In this document: piece after piece, positions 25,292 through 32,869 of the stretch
Numbering within the stretch: the first letter of the stretch is position 1
Layout: every line of letters begins with the position of its first letter
Origin: Candidatus Methanoperedens sp.
GTDB taxonomy: Archaea; Halobacteriota; Methanosarcinia; Methanosarcinales; Methanoperedenaceae
DNA: 35,774 nucleotides
Assembly (NCBI GenBank): GCA_026552975.1
Contig: JAPMTR010000087.1
Location: 1 to 35,774 of the forward strand
Direction: 5' to 3'
Notes under the pieces: generated by a model
What the model was told of the DNA's origin: nothing
The model's input: only the letters and a program-made list of their open reading frames with translations
The model's database searches: none
Position numbers and translations under genes: made by a program

Positions 25292-25657
25292 TTAAATCTT
25301 TGATATTTTTTGATTACAAATTAATCTACACCAGTTGTAGGCTAAAACAACCAGTAGAATCATCGATAACATAAGGGTTATGAAGTAGAATAATCGAATC
25401 CCCTTCGCAAAGGGTATTAAAATTGATGGATAATAAAAAATCTCAAAAAATTCCAAAAGAGTGTGAAGACCTACTAAAGCACCGGTGATGAAAACGAAAA
25501 TAAAATTTCTATTTAAAAATTTTTTATTCAAAAAAGCCTTAGCTCCTATGAGTTTATCATCGAGACGTCTCCAGGTATGCCATGATATTATTGATATATA
25601 GAGACCAACGGCTGCCAGAAATATAGCCATTAATATAATTACAGTTTGTATTTCCAT
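25292..25657 (-). CDS. Small membrane protein, three helices
   Basis: 121 residues with hydrophobic segments at about 5-25, 52-72 and 88-110. ATG 25657 has GGAGAGGA upstream. No catalytic or metal motif. It precedes the V4R-like gene on the same strand, so it may be a membrane partner of that cytoplasmic protein. Family not recognised. Confidence 0.6.
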   Translation of the reverse strand: MEIQTVIILMAIFLAAVGLYISIISWHTWRRLDDKLIGAKAFLNKKFLNRNFIFVFITGALVGLHTLLEFFEIFYYPSILIPFAKGIRLFYFITLMLSMILLVVLAYNWCRLICNQKISKI

Positions 25658-25827
25658 GATTATCCTCTCCTAATTATTATCATGTTAAGATTTTTTTTAT
25701 AAATAAACCTATTGGTTTTTTAAGGAGCCTATGAAAGATGCTGCAAAGGCATACACAGATATGTTTACAAGTATTTCCCGTATTTGGATAAAATTAGAAC
25801 CTTTAAAACATGATGACAAATAAATGG

Positions 25828-27267
25828 TCAGACTTGCGATCTTAATCCCCGCACTCTTTGCGCGATCCTTTCGTAGAACCTGCACCATTCCCTATAATCA
25901 CATGCCGAATTCATTGGCATCCCGGCCCTGAATTCTTTAACTAGGTCAAAATATTCCTGCGGATACCACGGGGCTTTAAAATCAAACTGGTCAAAGTCGC
26001 CCCAATCTTCGAGAGTTTCAAGAGGCTTCATTCCATTCCTGGTTGAAGCATCATATAATTTCGTGTGGGGATATGGTGTGAAAAACGAGAGTAAAATATC
26101 CATGTGTTCAAGTTTTCCAATTTTTCCGAATCCTGAAATGATGCTATTTATCTCTTCAAATGTACGGATCATTTCTTCTTTTGCATCCATGCCCGGAATT
26201 CCGACCATGAACGATCCGCGAAGATCAATATCGTGTTGTATGCATTTATCAACGCATATCTTGATCTGGTCGGTCTTTGCTCCTTTGTTCATGGCATCAA
26301 GCGCGTCCTGGTGGCCACTTTCAAAACCAAAGAATATCTCATATATCCCTGCTTTCCTGAAATGTCCCCACACATCATCACCGACCCTCCAGAGCTGTTC
26401 CATCCTCCCATTAACGCTTGTAAGCCGGATACTCATGTTCTTTTCAATGAGGAGATCGCATATTTTCTTCAGGCGCGGGATGTTTATAAAGAAATCACTA
26501 TCCCTGATCATAAATGTATCAATATTATATGTTTTTGCAAGGTATTCAAGTTCAAAAACTACTGTTTCCGGAGCAAGTCCTGACCAGCGCCGGCCGCAAA
26601 ATAGCGGCTCTGAGCAGAAATTACATCCTGCTGCACACCCCTGGCTTGCATAATAATCAATACATCGTTTTGCGAACTTGTATCCTTTGACATGCTTCTC
26701 AACATCGATCATATCATACGGAATGGGTGGAAAATAATCAAGCGAACTGAATTCCTGTGGGGGATTTTCTATGATCTTCCCCTCTTTTTTAAATGAGATT
26801 CCTTTAATTCCATTTAGGGATCCATTTTTACTCAGCGTGTTAACAACTTCTTTAAAAATGAGTTCTCCCTGCCCCCTGATAACAATATCAATATATGGGT
26901 TATTAAGCGTCTGCACCGGTTCGGTAGATGGGTGATAGCCGCCCCATATCACAGGAAGTGATGGATTATTCTTCTTGACAGCTTTGCACACTTCTATCCC
27001 GTCCCGGATCTGGTAGCAGGTCATGCTGCTAACAGCAAGGCACAGGGCATCATCGCAAGCATCAAGGATCATCTGGCGGTAATCGCTATCTACTACAGCA
27101 TTGATGATCTTTACATCATATTCACCCCTCACCATTCTTGCCAGTGCAAGAAGCGATAACGGAACATTGATAAGAGGCACCTGGAGGGAAGTGGTCATCT
27201 TGTTAAGGATAGCGACAGGATGTTCAACAGGCATAGGGTTAAATAAGATGATAGTATTCTTTTTCAT
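25828..27267 (-). CDS. B12-binding radical SAM protein (BchE/P-methylase type)
   Basis: 479 residues from ATG 27267. A cobalamin-binding Rossmann part spans about 1-140 (NVPLSLLALARMVRGEYDVK, ALCLAVSSMTCYQIRDGIEV, LPVIWGGYHPS, DIVIRGQGE). The radical SAM domain has C211, C215 and C218 in YYASQGCAAGCNFCSEPLF, the standard CX3CX2C. A C-terminal BchE-like region follows (MVGIPGMDAKEEMIRTFEEI). This class does methylations or oxidative rearrangements with SAM. No partner gene is adjacent, so the substrate is open. The frame is open to 27309. Confidence 0.8.
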   Translation of the reverse strand: MKKNTIILFNPMPVEHPVAILNKMTTSLQVPLINVPLSLLALARMVRGEYDVKIINAVVDSDYRQMILDACDDALCLAVSSMTCYQIRDGIEVCKAVKKNNPSLPVIWGGYHPSTEPVQTLNNPYIDIVIRGQGELIFKEVVNTLSKNGSLNGIKGISFKKEGKIIENPPQEFSSLDYFPPIPYDMIDVEKHVKGYKFAKRCIDYYASQGCAAGCNFCSEPLFCGRRWSGLAPETVVFELEYLAKTYNIDTFMIRDSDFFINIPRLKKICDLLIEKNMSIRLTSVNGRMEQLWRVGDDVWGHFRKAGIYEIFFGFESGHQDALDAMNKGAKTDQIKICVDKCIQHDIDLRGSFMVGIPGMDAKEEMIRTFEEINSIISGFGKIGKLEHMDILLSFFTPYPHTKLYDASTRNGMKPLETLEDWGDFDQFDFKAPWYPQEYFDLVKEFRAGMPMNSACDYREWCRFYERIAQRVRGLRSQV

Positions 27268-27388
27268 AATTACACATGCCTTTTTTTTAAGTGTCATCTT
27301 TGAGGTCATATCTTTTTATAACTTTTTCCATTCCTTACAATAATTTCAAGATAGAAAGTGATTTTAACAGGTACTGGATAATACAATT

Positions 27389-28024
27389 ATGAGGATGTTA
27401 AATATGAAGAAAGAGAGTATTGAACAGGGTCAAAATGATGAAGTCGAACAGATCGAGATGAAAATCGTTAAGCTCTCAAGAATTGGCACAAATCCAGAGG
27501 TGGTGCTCCATGGTGAAAATAATAAGCAGGTCATGGCAACCCTTAACAGTATTAAAGGTTTTACAGACAAAAGGGAATTTCGCCCGGCAGAACTGAATAA
27601 CTTCTTTGAAGGCAGGATCGATTTGATAACTCCAATTCAGCCTTTCATCGCATATCCAGTACTAAATAAAAGTACTGGTTTATGCTATTTGATAACATTT
27701 GAAAGATTGATCCCGACCACCCCCGAGTTCATTGATGCACAGGTCTATGGAAGACCCTATGCGATACCTTCGGTGATCAGGTTCGGACTGGGGACATATA
27801 AGATAAAAACAAAAAATGATTTACAAATTTCGGTTAATCTGGGAAATTTTAGTAACAAAAGCACCATCAGATTTAAAGGACTGAAAATTGACCGAACCTT
27901 CAGTCATTCAGCAAAACCGATCCATAACCTCATTAAAATTCTCCGGGATATCAATGAACTTGACGCTCAAAATGATTTCAAAACACCTGAAGAACTTATG
28001 GAGGTTTTGAGCCATAGGATTTAA
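27389..28024 (+). CDS. Hypothetical soluble protein, 211 residues
   Basis: Start at ATG 27389, or at ATG 27404, which has GAGG 9 nt upstream. The N-terminal 30 residues are acidic and probably flexible. The rest alternates β-strands and turns (GNNKQVMATLNSIK-like ENNKQVMATLNSIKGFTDKR, FERLIPTTPEFIDAQVYGRP, IKTKNDLQISVNLGNFSNKS) and ends in a helix (HNLIKILRDINELD). No signal, membrane span or metal site. Not recognised. It is divergent from the radical SAM gene. Confidence 0.6.
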   Translation: MRMLNMKKESIEQGQNDEVEQIEMKIVKLSRIGTNPEVVLHGENNKQVMATLNSIKGFTDKREFRPAELNNFFEGRIDLITPIQPFIAYPVLNKSTGLCYLITFERLIPTTPEFIDAQVYGRPYAIPSVIRFGLGTYKIKTKNDLQISVNLGNFSNKSTIRFKGLKIDRTFSHSAKPIHNLIKILRDINELDAQNDFKTPEELMEVLSHRI

Positions 28025-28027
28025 TGC

Positions 28028-28336
28028 TTATTCAACTATTTGCAATTCTGTTGTTGAATTTGCGATATCCTCATTTGAAGGCGCGGTAGGTTGTGCGATT
28101 ACCACCGGCCTGTAAGGATTTAAGATCGTGTTGAACTGGAATATTAGCTCTGTCATTCTGCGTTCATTGCTGCTTACTTCTCGTTGGATGCGTAATAGCT
28201 TATCGAAATCAAAGCGCGATACTTCACCTGCATCGATGCCTTCGCCCTTTAAAATATTGATCATGTACTGATAGTTTGATTCTTTTATTTTTTCCTGTTC
28301 CGCCTTTATTGATTCTCTGTCTTTTTGTATCTTCAT
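28028..28336 (-). CDS. Hypothetical coiled-coil protein, 102 residues
   Basis: An N-terminal highly charged helix (MKIQKDRESIKAEQEKIKES) and a second helix (LLRIQREVSSNERRMTELIF) predict a helical hairpin or coiled coil. The tail is Pro/Thr-rich. It is tail-to-tail with the gene at 27389, with 3 bp between stop codons. Function unknown. Confidence 0.55.
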   Translation of the reverse strand: MKIQKDRESIKAEQEKIKESNYQYMINILKGEGIDAGEVSRFDFDKLLRIQREVSSNERRMTELIFQFNTILNPYRPVVIAQPTAPSNEDIANSTTELQIVE

Positions 28337-28369
28337 GATGTATTCTTTATAGATAATCTATGATTTAAA

Positions 28370-28573
28370 ATAGACGCCAAAGTTGACCATCTAGCCATCT
28401 ATCGTGTAACTGAAGATAAGGAAATTGTGGTGAACGGAAATCTCATCACTTCAAGGCATCCAAGAGACCTTTATGCATTCGGTAAAGAGCAGGGGATGAT
28501 CTTGCGCCGCCTGCAGGCGGATGGTTGTCTGGTTATATATGAATTGTTTGTTTGTGGGACTATCTATCGCTAA
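28370..28573 (+). pseudogene. PfpI/DJ-1 family C-terminal fragment
   Basis: The plus-strand frame reads TEDKEIVVNGNLITSRHPRD, then LYAFGKEQG. This is the hallmark end of PfpI/DJ-1-like proteins (consensus VVDGNLITSR-P-DLPAF). There is no start codon in a proper position, and the catalytic-cysteine half of the protein is missing. After the motif the frame drifts into unrelated sequence before its stop. It is a relic of a once complete gene. Confidence 0.65.
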
Positions 28574-28812
28574 CCCCAGAGCGGGAATATAGGAATTACA
28601 ATTCCGAATCCTATTCTCCGTTGAAAATGAATTCCAAAAGAGATCACGATGAAACCCATTCTCCCGAGCGCTATTCCAGGGGTCAGAGTAATTCCAAATG
28701 GAGAAATAAGTCCACTGCCACCTTTTTCTTTATCTTTACCTCCTCCAAGATCGCCTACTATCAAACCAAAAGCAGGAGCGCTAAAAAATGTGGAGTCACC
28801 ATAGTCAGTCAT
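28570..28812 (-). CDS. Possible Gly-rich small protein
   Basis: 80 codons open on the minus strand: MTDYGDSTFFSAPAFGLIVG, a KDKEKGG turn, then GITLTPGIALGRMGFIVISF and RIGFGIVIPIFPLWG. Composition is protein-like (Gly, Ile, Phe) and more natural than the opposite strand. The ribosome site is weak and no family is recognised. It sits in a decay zone between two pseudogenes, so it may be a chance or relic frame. Confidence 0.3.
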   Translation of the reverse strand: MTDYGDSTFFSAPAFGLIVGDLGGGKDKEKGGSGLISPFGITLTPGIALGRMGFIVISFGIHFQRRIGFGIVIPIFPLWG

Positions 28813-28881
28813 ATCTTTATTATTAGTTTATAGCTATTTAACGCAGTTCTCTTTTCTCTTTCAAATGATTTATATCGATAG

Positions 28882-29228
28882 TCATACCTGCCAGAGACCA
28901 TTTCGCAGCCTACCACATTTCCAAGAGCCACTGTAACAGAAACACCAGTAATTACCCGGACTGCGACCCCGGTTATCACACCTTCACCAGTTTTAGTGAA
29001 GATCAAAGGTTTTGCTTTTGATCCAGCAACGATCACTGTTGTAAAAGGTACGACTGTGACATGGGCACAAATGGATAGCGGAGTACAACATTCTGTAACT
29101 GGGACGGGTTTTGATTCAGGTATTCTGAATGCTGTGGATACATTCAAATGACTTTTAAGAAGCCTGGGACTTTTAAGTATTCGTGTTCGACCCATTCAAA
29201 TATGATCGGAGTTGTGGTAGTGACATGA
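28882..29228 (+). pseudogene. Type 1 copper protein gene, frameshifted
   Basis: Plus strand. A Thr/Pro-rich linker (ETPVITRTATPVITPSP) leads to a cupredoxin: VKIKGFAFDPATITVVKGTT, VTWAQMDSGVQHSVTGTGFD, SGILNAVDTFK, then TGA at 29149. Shifting frame at about 29147-29152 restores TFKKPGTFKYSCSTHSNMIG VVVVT to a stop at 29226-29228. The amicyanin-type ligand set is intact across the shift: His in VQHSV, then Cys, His and Met in CSTHSNM. The N-terminal signal or lipobox region is missing behind a TAG at 28879. Damage is therefore at least twofold. Confidence 0.75.
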
Positions 29229-29240
29229 TTGGGCACTGGT

Positions 29241-29294
29241 GTACATATTCGTACAAATATACACGTAATTGTACATAAAAAATAATATATTATT
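29241..29294. promoter_or_regulatory. Phased GTACA repeats next to a TATA-like element
   Basis: GTACA starts at 29241, 29251 and 29271, with a degenerate unit at 29261, so the spacing is one helical turn. An AT-rich TATA-like stretch (aataatatattatt) follows at 29281-29294. The arrangement resembles an operator beside a promoter. No gene start follows closely on either strand, so it may be an orphan from a lost gene. The rest of 29295-29434 shows nothing recognisable. Confidence 0.35.
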
Positions 29295-29434
29295 CCACTG
29301 GAAATAATGGGGTAATATTAATTGAACGGTCTTTTATTCGATCAGCTGTAATAATTGATTAATCGTATCCTGGACTTTTTTGATCATCTGATGTTTCGAT
29401 TCTATTCGGAATGATCTGTCCCATGAAGCTTATA

Positions 29435-29581
29435 TCAATTGTTTTTTTTCTGTTCTTTTTCAAGGTGAGCGATTATGTCCTTAAATCCAACTTTAAGCGA
29501 ATATACTTTATTCGGTCTTCCTTTACCAGGCTTCTTTTCTTCGTCTTCTTCGATCCAGTCAAACGGATTTAACTGCTTCAT
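29435..29581 (-). CDS. Small hypothetical protein paired with zinc ribbon
   Basis: 48 residues: MKQLNPFDWIEEDEEKKPGK, GRPNKVYSLKVGFKDIIAHL, EKEQKKNN. The ATG at 29581 lies 3 bp beyond the stop of the zinc-ribbon gene, so the two form a tight pair. The GRPNKVYSLKVGF part could be a short DNA-contacting strand or hook, but I do not recognise a family. Confidence 0.55.
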   Translation of the reverse strand: MKQLNPFDWIEEDEEKKPGKGRPNKVYSLKVGFKDIIAHLEKEQKKNN

Positions 29582-29584
29582 TGA

Positions 29585-29698
29585 TCACTTATCTTTGGCT
29601 TTTGTAGATTTTAATTTTGTTCTTTTCTTTGTATCTTTACATTTTAAGGAACAATAATCTCCGGTTCCAATTGGTTTCCCGCAAGTTTTACAAGTCAT
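29585..29698 (-). CDS. DUF2116-type zinc-ribbon mini-protein
   Basis: 37 residues from ATG 29698: MTCKTCGKPIGTGDYCSLKC, then a lysine-rich tail. The cysteine pattern CxxC-x9-CxxxC is that of DUF2116-type archaeal zinc ribbons, which typically bear a basic C-terminal tail. AAAGGTTATT upstream offers a weak ribosome site. Such mini-proteins recur in archaeal accessory DNA; nucleic-acid binding is likely but unproven. Confidence 0.65.
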   Translation of the reverse strand: MTCKTCGKPIGTGDYCSLKCKDTKKRTKLKSTKAKDK

Positions 29699-29820
29699 AA
29701 TAACCTTTTATTTCCACTAATATCAAGTCTACGATATTCCTGGCCTAGAGTAAACATTTAATATCCTACTTTTCAAATCGTCTTAATTATCTAATTATAT
29801 TTAAATATTGACCATTTTTT

Positions 29821-30285
29821 TTAAACAGAAATGGACTGTTCAGCCAGTATATTCTTTATTTTCAAACGCATCCCCACAATCCTTCCTATCATTACTCCTG
29901 CAAGAATACTATAAGTAAAGGCTTTAAGGACAGAACCGTGTATCCAGTGTCCAAAAAGCCATGTTCTTGATGCGGAAAAAGCCACATATAACAGCATTAC
30001 AAAAATGCCAATCGTATCAAAACGAGAAACAACTTTTGCCTTCTCTTCATGCCAGTGAATAATAAACATACGAGTGGCTATAAATCCAAGTAATAATCCT
30101 AAGATGAATCCGGCAAGTGATAGTTCGATGCCTATTATGCCTTCCAGAACCTCATATGCCATAAGCCCGGTCAGTACGATAGCTATAACATAGAATATCC
30201 GTATCCTGAAAATGAGCTTTCTGTCTATATGTTTCTTCGCGGGATGTTCTTTAATATTCAGAAAATCTAAGATTTTTTTGTTCAT
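29821..30285 (-). CDS. Four-helix membrane protein, unknown
   Basis: 154 residues with hydrophobic spans at about 28-48, 51-75, 90-110 and 120-138. A basic N-terminal cytoplasmic stretch (KEHPAKKHIDRKLIFRIRIF) precedes them. Loop residues FIIHWHEEKAKVVSRFDTIG are conserved-looking, but no family was recognised. ATG 30285 has GGAGATAACC upstream. It lies between the zinc-ribbon pair and the nuclease-like gene on the same strand, so it may belong to the same accessory block. Confidence 0.6.
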   Translation of the reverse strand: MNKKILDFLNIKEHPAKKHIDRKLIFRIRIFYVIAIVLTGLMAYEVLEGIIGIELSLAGFILGLLLGFIATRMFIIHWHEEKAKVVSRFDTIGIFVMLLYVAFSASRTWLFGHWIHGSVLKAFTYSILAGVMIGRIVGMRLKIKNILAEQSISV

Positions 30286-30344
30286 TAAGGTTATCTCCTC
30301 AGTATTGTTCCTGGCTTAATAAATCTGGGGATTTGAAGAATTGA

Positions 30345-30845
30345 CTAATATTCCAGGATCGTCCTCTGGAAAGGGTCTTCTACAGCATTTGTCAGCGTCT
30401 TGAAATTATTTTTAATTCTTTGCATCAAATTCGACCTGAATTCCACATCTGGATATAAATATCCTGGATTTTTAACGACCTTCATCCTGCCAAGATCGAA
30501 CAATCCGATATCTTTCAATTCCAGTGTGCTCTTTGAGAATTTATTGGCTGCCAGATAGAAATATTCGCATGTACCCCTGTATGTTTCCAGATATTCCATC
30601 GCCATCTTCGGATGTACACGCTTATCCCATTCCTTGATCTCGATGCCTACCACATAGAACCGCTCAGACTGCTTATAGACCGCAATAATGTCGGCAAGAT
30701 TACAGACGCTTTCCCGGCAAAGGTAAGGTTTCAGATGCATCTCAGATGTTTGGAATACAGGGTTCCCGTGGTTGGTAATAGCATCGACAATACTATTTGA
30801 GTTAATGGTCGTTCCGAAGCTGGAAAAGTGCATCAAAGATCTCAT
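30345..30845 (-). CDS. PD-(D/E)XK nuclease-like protein (MmcB-like)
   Basis: 166 residues (a second start, ATG at codon 5, is possible). The core NLADIIAVYKQSERFYVVGI, then EIKEWDKRVHPKMAMEYLET, fits PD-(D/E)XK: Asp in ADIIAV, then E-x-K (EIK) after a β-turn. The YxETYRGTCEYFYLAAN stretch resembles MmcB/DUF1394-type relatives. These are DNA repair or restriction-type nucleases. Divergent from the integrase with only 76 bp between starts, it is probably part of or next to the mobile element. Activity is untested. Confidence 0.6.
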   Translation of the reverse strand: MRSLMHFSSFGTTINSNSIVDAITNHGNPVFQTSEMHLKPYLCRESVCNLADIIAVYKQSERFYVVGIEIKEWDKRVHPKMAMEYLETYRGTCEYFYLAANKFSKSTLELKDIGLFDLGRMKVVKNPGYLYPDVEFRSNLMQRIKNNFKTLTNAVEDPFQRTILEY

Positions 30846-30884
30846 GGAGTTTTATATGATAAGATTGTTTTAAAGTGCATATTA

Positions 30885-30908
30885 TTTTTATACTATTAAC
30901 GCATAGTG
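30885..30908 (+). promoter_or_regulatory. Integrase promoter with small inverted repeat
   Basis: TTTTTATA at 30885-30892 is a good TATA box 30 nt before ATG 30922, predicting a near-leaderless transcript. It abuts ACTAT-x6-ATAGT (30892-30896 and 30903-30907), a possible operator covering the start site. The region also serves the divergent nuclease-like gene. Confidence 0.45.
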
Positions 30909-30921
30909 AATATTGATAATT

Positions 30922-32013
30922 ATGATGTTGGAACAATTTAAGCGAGATTTGGAATTAAAGAATAGATCAAAGAACACATTAAGGCTTATTGATTTTTCGT
31001 TAGGAAAGGCAGAAGATCATTTTAAGAAGCCTTTAGAATCACTATCTATCGAAGAGTTAAAAAAGTATTTTGAGGGATTAAAGAAAAGGGGAAACAACAC
31101 TAAAGAAAAGGGAAACAGCATTAACACCATTGATTTAACACAAAAAAAGTTTATGCAATTTTATGAGTGGTGCTTCAATGAAACTGATGATGCAAAATAT
31201 GCTACATTAGCCAGGAAGATCAACCGGATTAAAAGCGATAAAGTAAAAAAGGAAATAAAACCGGATAAAATCCTTTTACCTGAAGAAATAAAGAAACTTA
31301 TCAATGTCGCTACCATTGAAAGAGATCGTTGCATTGTTGCGGTTCTCTATGAATCTGGGATAAGGATAGGAGAATTTCTATCATTAAAAAATGACATGGT
31401 GCAGATGGATGAATTGAAACAAGAGGTTACTTTTCACATACCCAGTGAGCCAGGATGTAAGACCGGTTCAAGATCAGTTACATGTCTTGAGATATACGGG
31501 TACGTGCAGGATTGGTTAAAGTGTAATCCGGATAAGCAATTTATGCCACTTTCACAGAATGGAGTAAGAAGAGCTATTAAACTTCTTTTCGATAAGGCAG
31601 GAATAAATAAACCCTATAATATTCATCATTTCAGACATTCAGCCATTACCCACGCAGCAGGATTGAATATGAGTGAAACTCAGTTGAGTTATAGGTTCTG
31701 GGGGATACCCCACAGTGCCATGTTAAGCGTTTATATCCATCTCAATGAGCAGCTTAAGAGCAGTGGTTATAGAGATGCTAAGGGGATGGGCGAGAATAGC
31801 AACGGCAAGACCATAATAAACCCCTTAGCTTCAAGATGCGTTGAATGTGGGCGATTGATTCAGGCAGGCAGCCTATGCAAGACCTGCACAGATTCTAAGA
31901 AGATGAAAGAGGAAAACAGCGAGCTAAAAACACAAATGGCAGACATGCAAGCCAAACAGCAGGAACAGACTGATTTTATCCTGCGAGTGATGAAAGAAAA
32001 GGGAATATTATAA
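30922..32013 (+). CDS. Tyrosine recombinase (integrase) with zinc-ribbon tail
   Basis: 363 residues from ATG 30922; ATG 30925 and TTG 30913 are alternatives. The N-terminal SAM-like DNA-binding domain spans about 1-105. In the catalytic domain Arg148 is in ESGIRIGEFLSL, H235-x-x-R238 in HHFRHSAITH, and the nucleophile Tyr271 in SVYIHL. An extra C-terminal zinc ribbon (C306, C309, C319, C322) and a coiled coil (MKEENSELKTQMADMQAKQQ) follow, unlike host XerA. It should integrate and excise the element encoded to its right. No att core was identified. Confidence 0.9.
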   Translation: MMLEQFKRDLELKNRSKNTLRLIDFSLGKAEDHFKKPLESLSIEELKKYFEGLKKRGNNTKEKGNSINTIDLTQKKFMQFYEWCFNETDDAKYATLARKINRIKSDKVKKEIKPDKILLPEEIKKLINVATIERDRCIVAVLYESGIRIGEFLSLKNDMVQMDELKQEVTFHIPSEPGCKTGSRSVTCLEIYGYVQDWLKCNPDKQFMPLSQNGVRRAIKLLFDKAGINKPYNIHHFRHSAITHAAGLNMSETQLSYRFWGIPHSAMLSVYIHLNEQLKSSGYRDAKGMGENSNGKTIINPLASRCVECGRLIQAGSLCKTCTDSKKMKEENSELKTQMADMQAKQQEQTDFILRVMKEKGIL

Positions 32014-32042
32014 TATTTTCTCTTTTATCTCTTTTTTATATA

Positions 32043-32060
32043 CTTAACAATTAAGTTAAG
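32043..32060. promoter_or_regulatory. Inverted repeat after the integrase gene
   Basis: CTTAAC-AATTAA-GTTAAG has perfect 6-bp arms. It follows a T-rich stretch after the integrase stop and precedes the TATA box for the AbrB-like gene. It could be a terminator stem or an operator for the AbrB-like regulator. Confidence 0.4.
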
Positions 32061-32090
32061 CATAATGTATCACTATGATTCAATAATTAG

Positions 32091-32099
32091 TTTTAAATA
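32091..32099 (+). promoter_or_regulatory. TATA box for the replication-gene operon
   Basis: ttttaaata lies 36-44 nt before ATG 32135 and fits an archaeal promoter with a leader of about 10-15 nt. All following genes are closely spaced and probably share it. Confidence 0.5.
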
Positions 32100-32134
32100 G
32101 TATTAACCCGTAGATTATCCTATGGTGAATTACC

Positions 32135-32287
32135 ATGAATAGACGAAAAATAACAGTAAATAAAGGCAGTATATATCTAAGTTTACCTAAAGCATTCTGC
32201 GAACAGATCGGGATAACTCAGGGTAAATATGTAGATGTACGTATGGAAGGCGAACACTTAGAAATTTCATTGAATAGGACGGGATAA
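32135..32287 (+). CDS. AbrB/SpoVT-like DNA-binding protein
   Basis: 50 residues, a single swapped-hairpin domain: RKITVNKGSIYLSLPKAFCE, then QIGITQGKYVDVRMEGEHLE and ISLNRTG. The pattern (basic strand, SLPKxF, hydrophobic turn, VxVxxEGxxL) is typical of AbrB/MazE-type regulators, which bind as dimers. As first gene of the replication operon it is a natural autorepressor or copy-number regulator, possibly at the inverted repeat 32043-32060. One base separates it from the next gene. Confidence 0.75.
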   Translation: MNRRKITVNKGSIYLSLPKAFCEQIGITQGKYVDVRMEGEHLEISLNRTG

Positions 32288-32288
32288 A

Positions 32289-32549
32289 ATGTTAAATGAA
32301 ATAAAAGAATGTGGTGAAAAATATGGTGCTATTGCAGGACTTATCTTTGTATATGCGATACCATTTTTAATCATCTGGCACTTTGCACAAAAGATCGTAT
32401 CAAAGGGGACACAGAGACCCAGAGAAAACCAATATTATCTCAATTCAGGGACACAGGCAATTAATAACAATCTCTTTGGTTATGGGACTAATGCAGGGAA
32501 ATTATATGGCCATTTAGATATTAAATTATTAAAAGCGTGTGGTGGTTAA
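32289..32549 (+). CDS. Small membrane protein of the element
   Basis: 86 residues with one membrane helix at about 13-34 (AIAGLIFVYAIPFLIIWHFA), then a polar Asn/Gly-rich tail (NNNLFGYGTNAGKLYGH). The start follows the AbrB-like stop at once, and the next gene starts 1 bp after this one stops. No family recognised; single-pass proteins are common in archaeal plasmids and viruses. Confidence 0.55.
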   Translation: MLNEIKECGEKYGAIAGLIFVYAIPFLIIWHFAQKIVSKGTQRPRENQYYLNSGTQAINNNLFGYGTNAGKLYGHLDIKLLKACGG

Positions 32550-32550
32550 T

Positions 32551-32697
32551 ATGAACTCAAATAAAGTCTCTTATGAGTTTGCCAATAATGAAATGCGCCA
32601 AAGTGGAGAAAAAATAAGATCATGGGCGCAACAATCCGATAATATCCTTTTAAAATCGTTAGCTCTGGAAGTTATCGCTATTACAGAGGGGAAATAA
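32551..32697 (+). CDS. Tiny hypothetical protein of the element, 48 residues
   Basis: ATG 32551 to TAA 32697, helical and polar: MNSNKVSYEFANNEMRQSGE, then RSWAQQSDNILLKSLALEVI. Spacing of 1 bp to both neighbours supports translation within the operon. No known motif. Confidence 0.5.
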   Translation: MNSNKVSYEFANNEMRQSGEKIRSWAQQSDNILLKSLALEVIAITEGK

Positions 32698-32698
32698 T

Positions 32699-32866
32699 AT
32701 GAAAAGAAACAGCCCCCGAAGCCAATCAAACAACGAAGGCAGTATTAACAAATCTAATATTGATTTGGTGGGTAATAATAGTTTGCCTATATGTTACGGT
32801 AAAAAACAGTTTACATCTAAATGCATTAGTTGTGATGTCGTAGATCAATGTATAAACGTGGTGTGA
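32699..32866 (+). CDS. Tiny Cys-rich putative zinc protein, 55 residues
   Basis: ATG 32699 to TGA 32866. The N-terminal half is Ser/Asn-rich. The C-terminal half has four cysteines (ICYGKKQFTSKCISCDVVDQ, then C) spaced Cx9Cx2Cx5C, suitable for one zinc ion. It ends 3 bp before the primase-helicase start. Not assignable to a family by eye. Confidence 0.5.
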   Translation: MKRNSPRSQSNNEGSINKSNIDLVGNNSLPICYGKKQFTSKCISCDVVDQCINVV

Positions 32867-32869
32867 ATC

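Noticed and set aside
28809-29195. 128-codon open frame on the minus strand
   Set aside because: It is the antisense shadow of the frameshifted cupredoxin gene, whose plus-strand translation has clear copper-site motifs.
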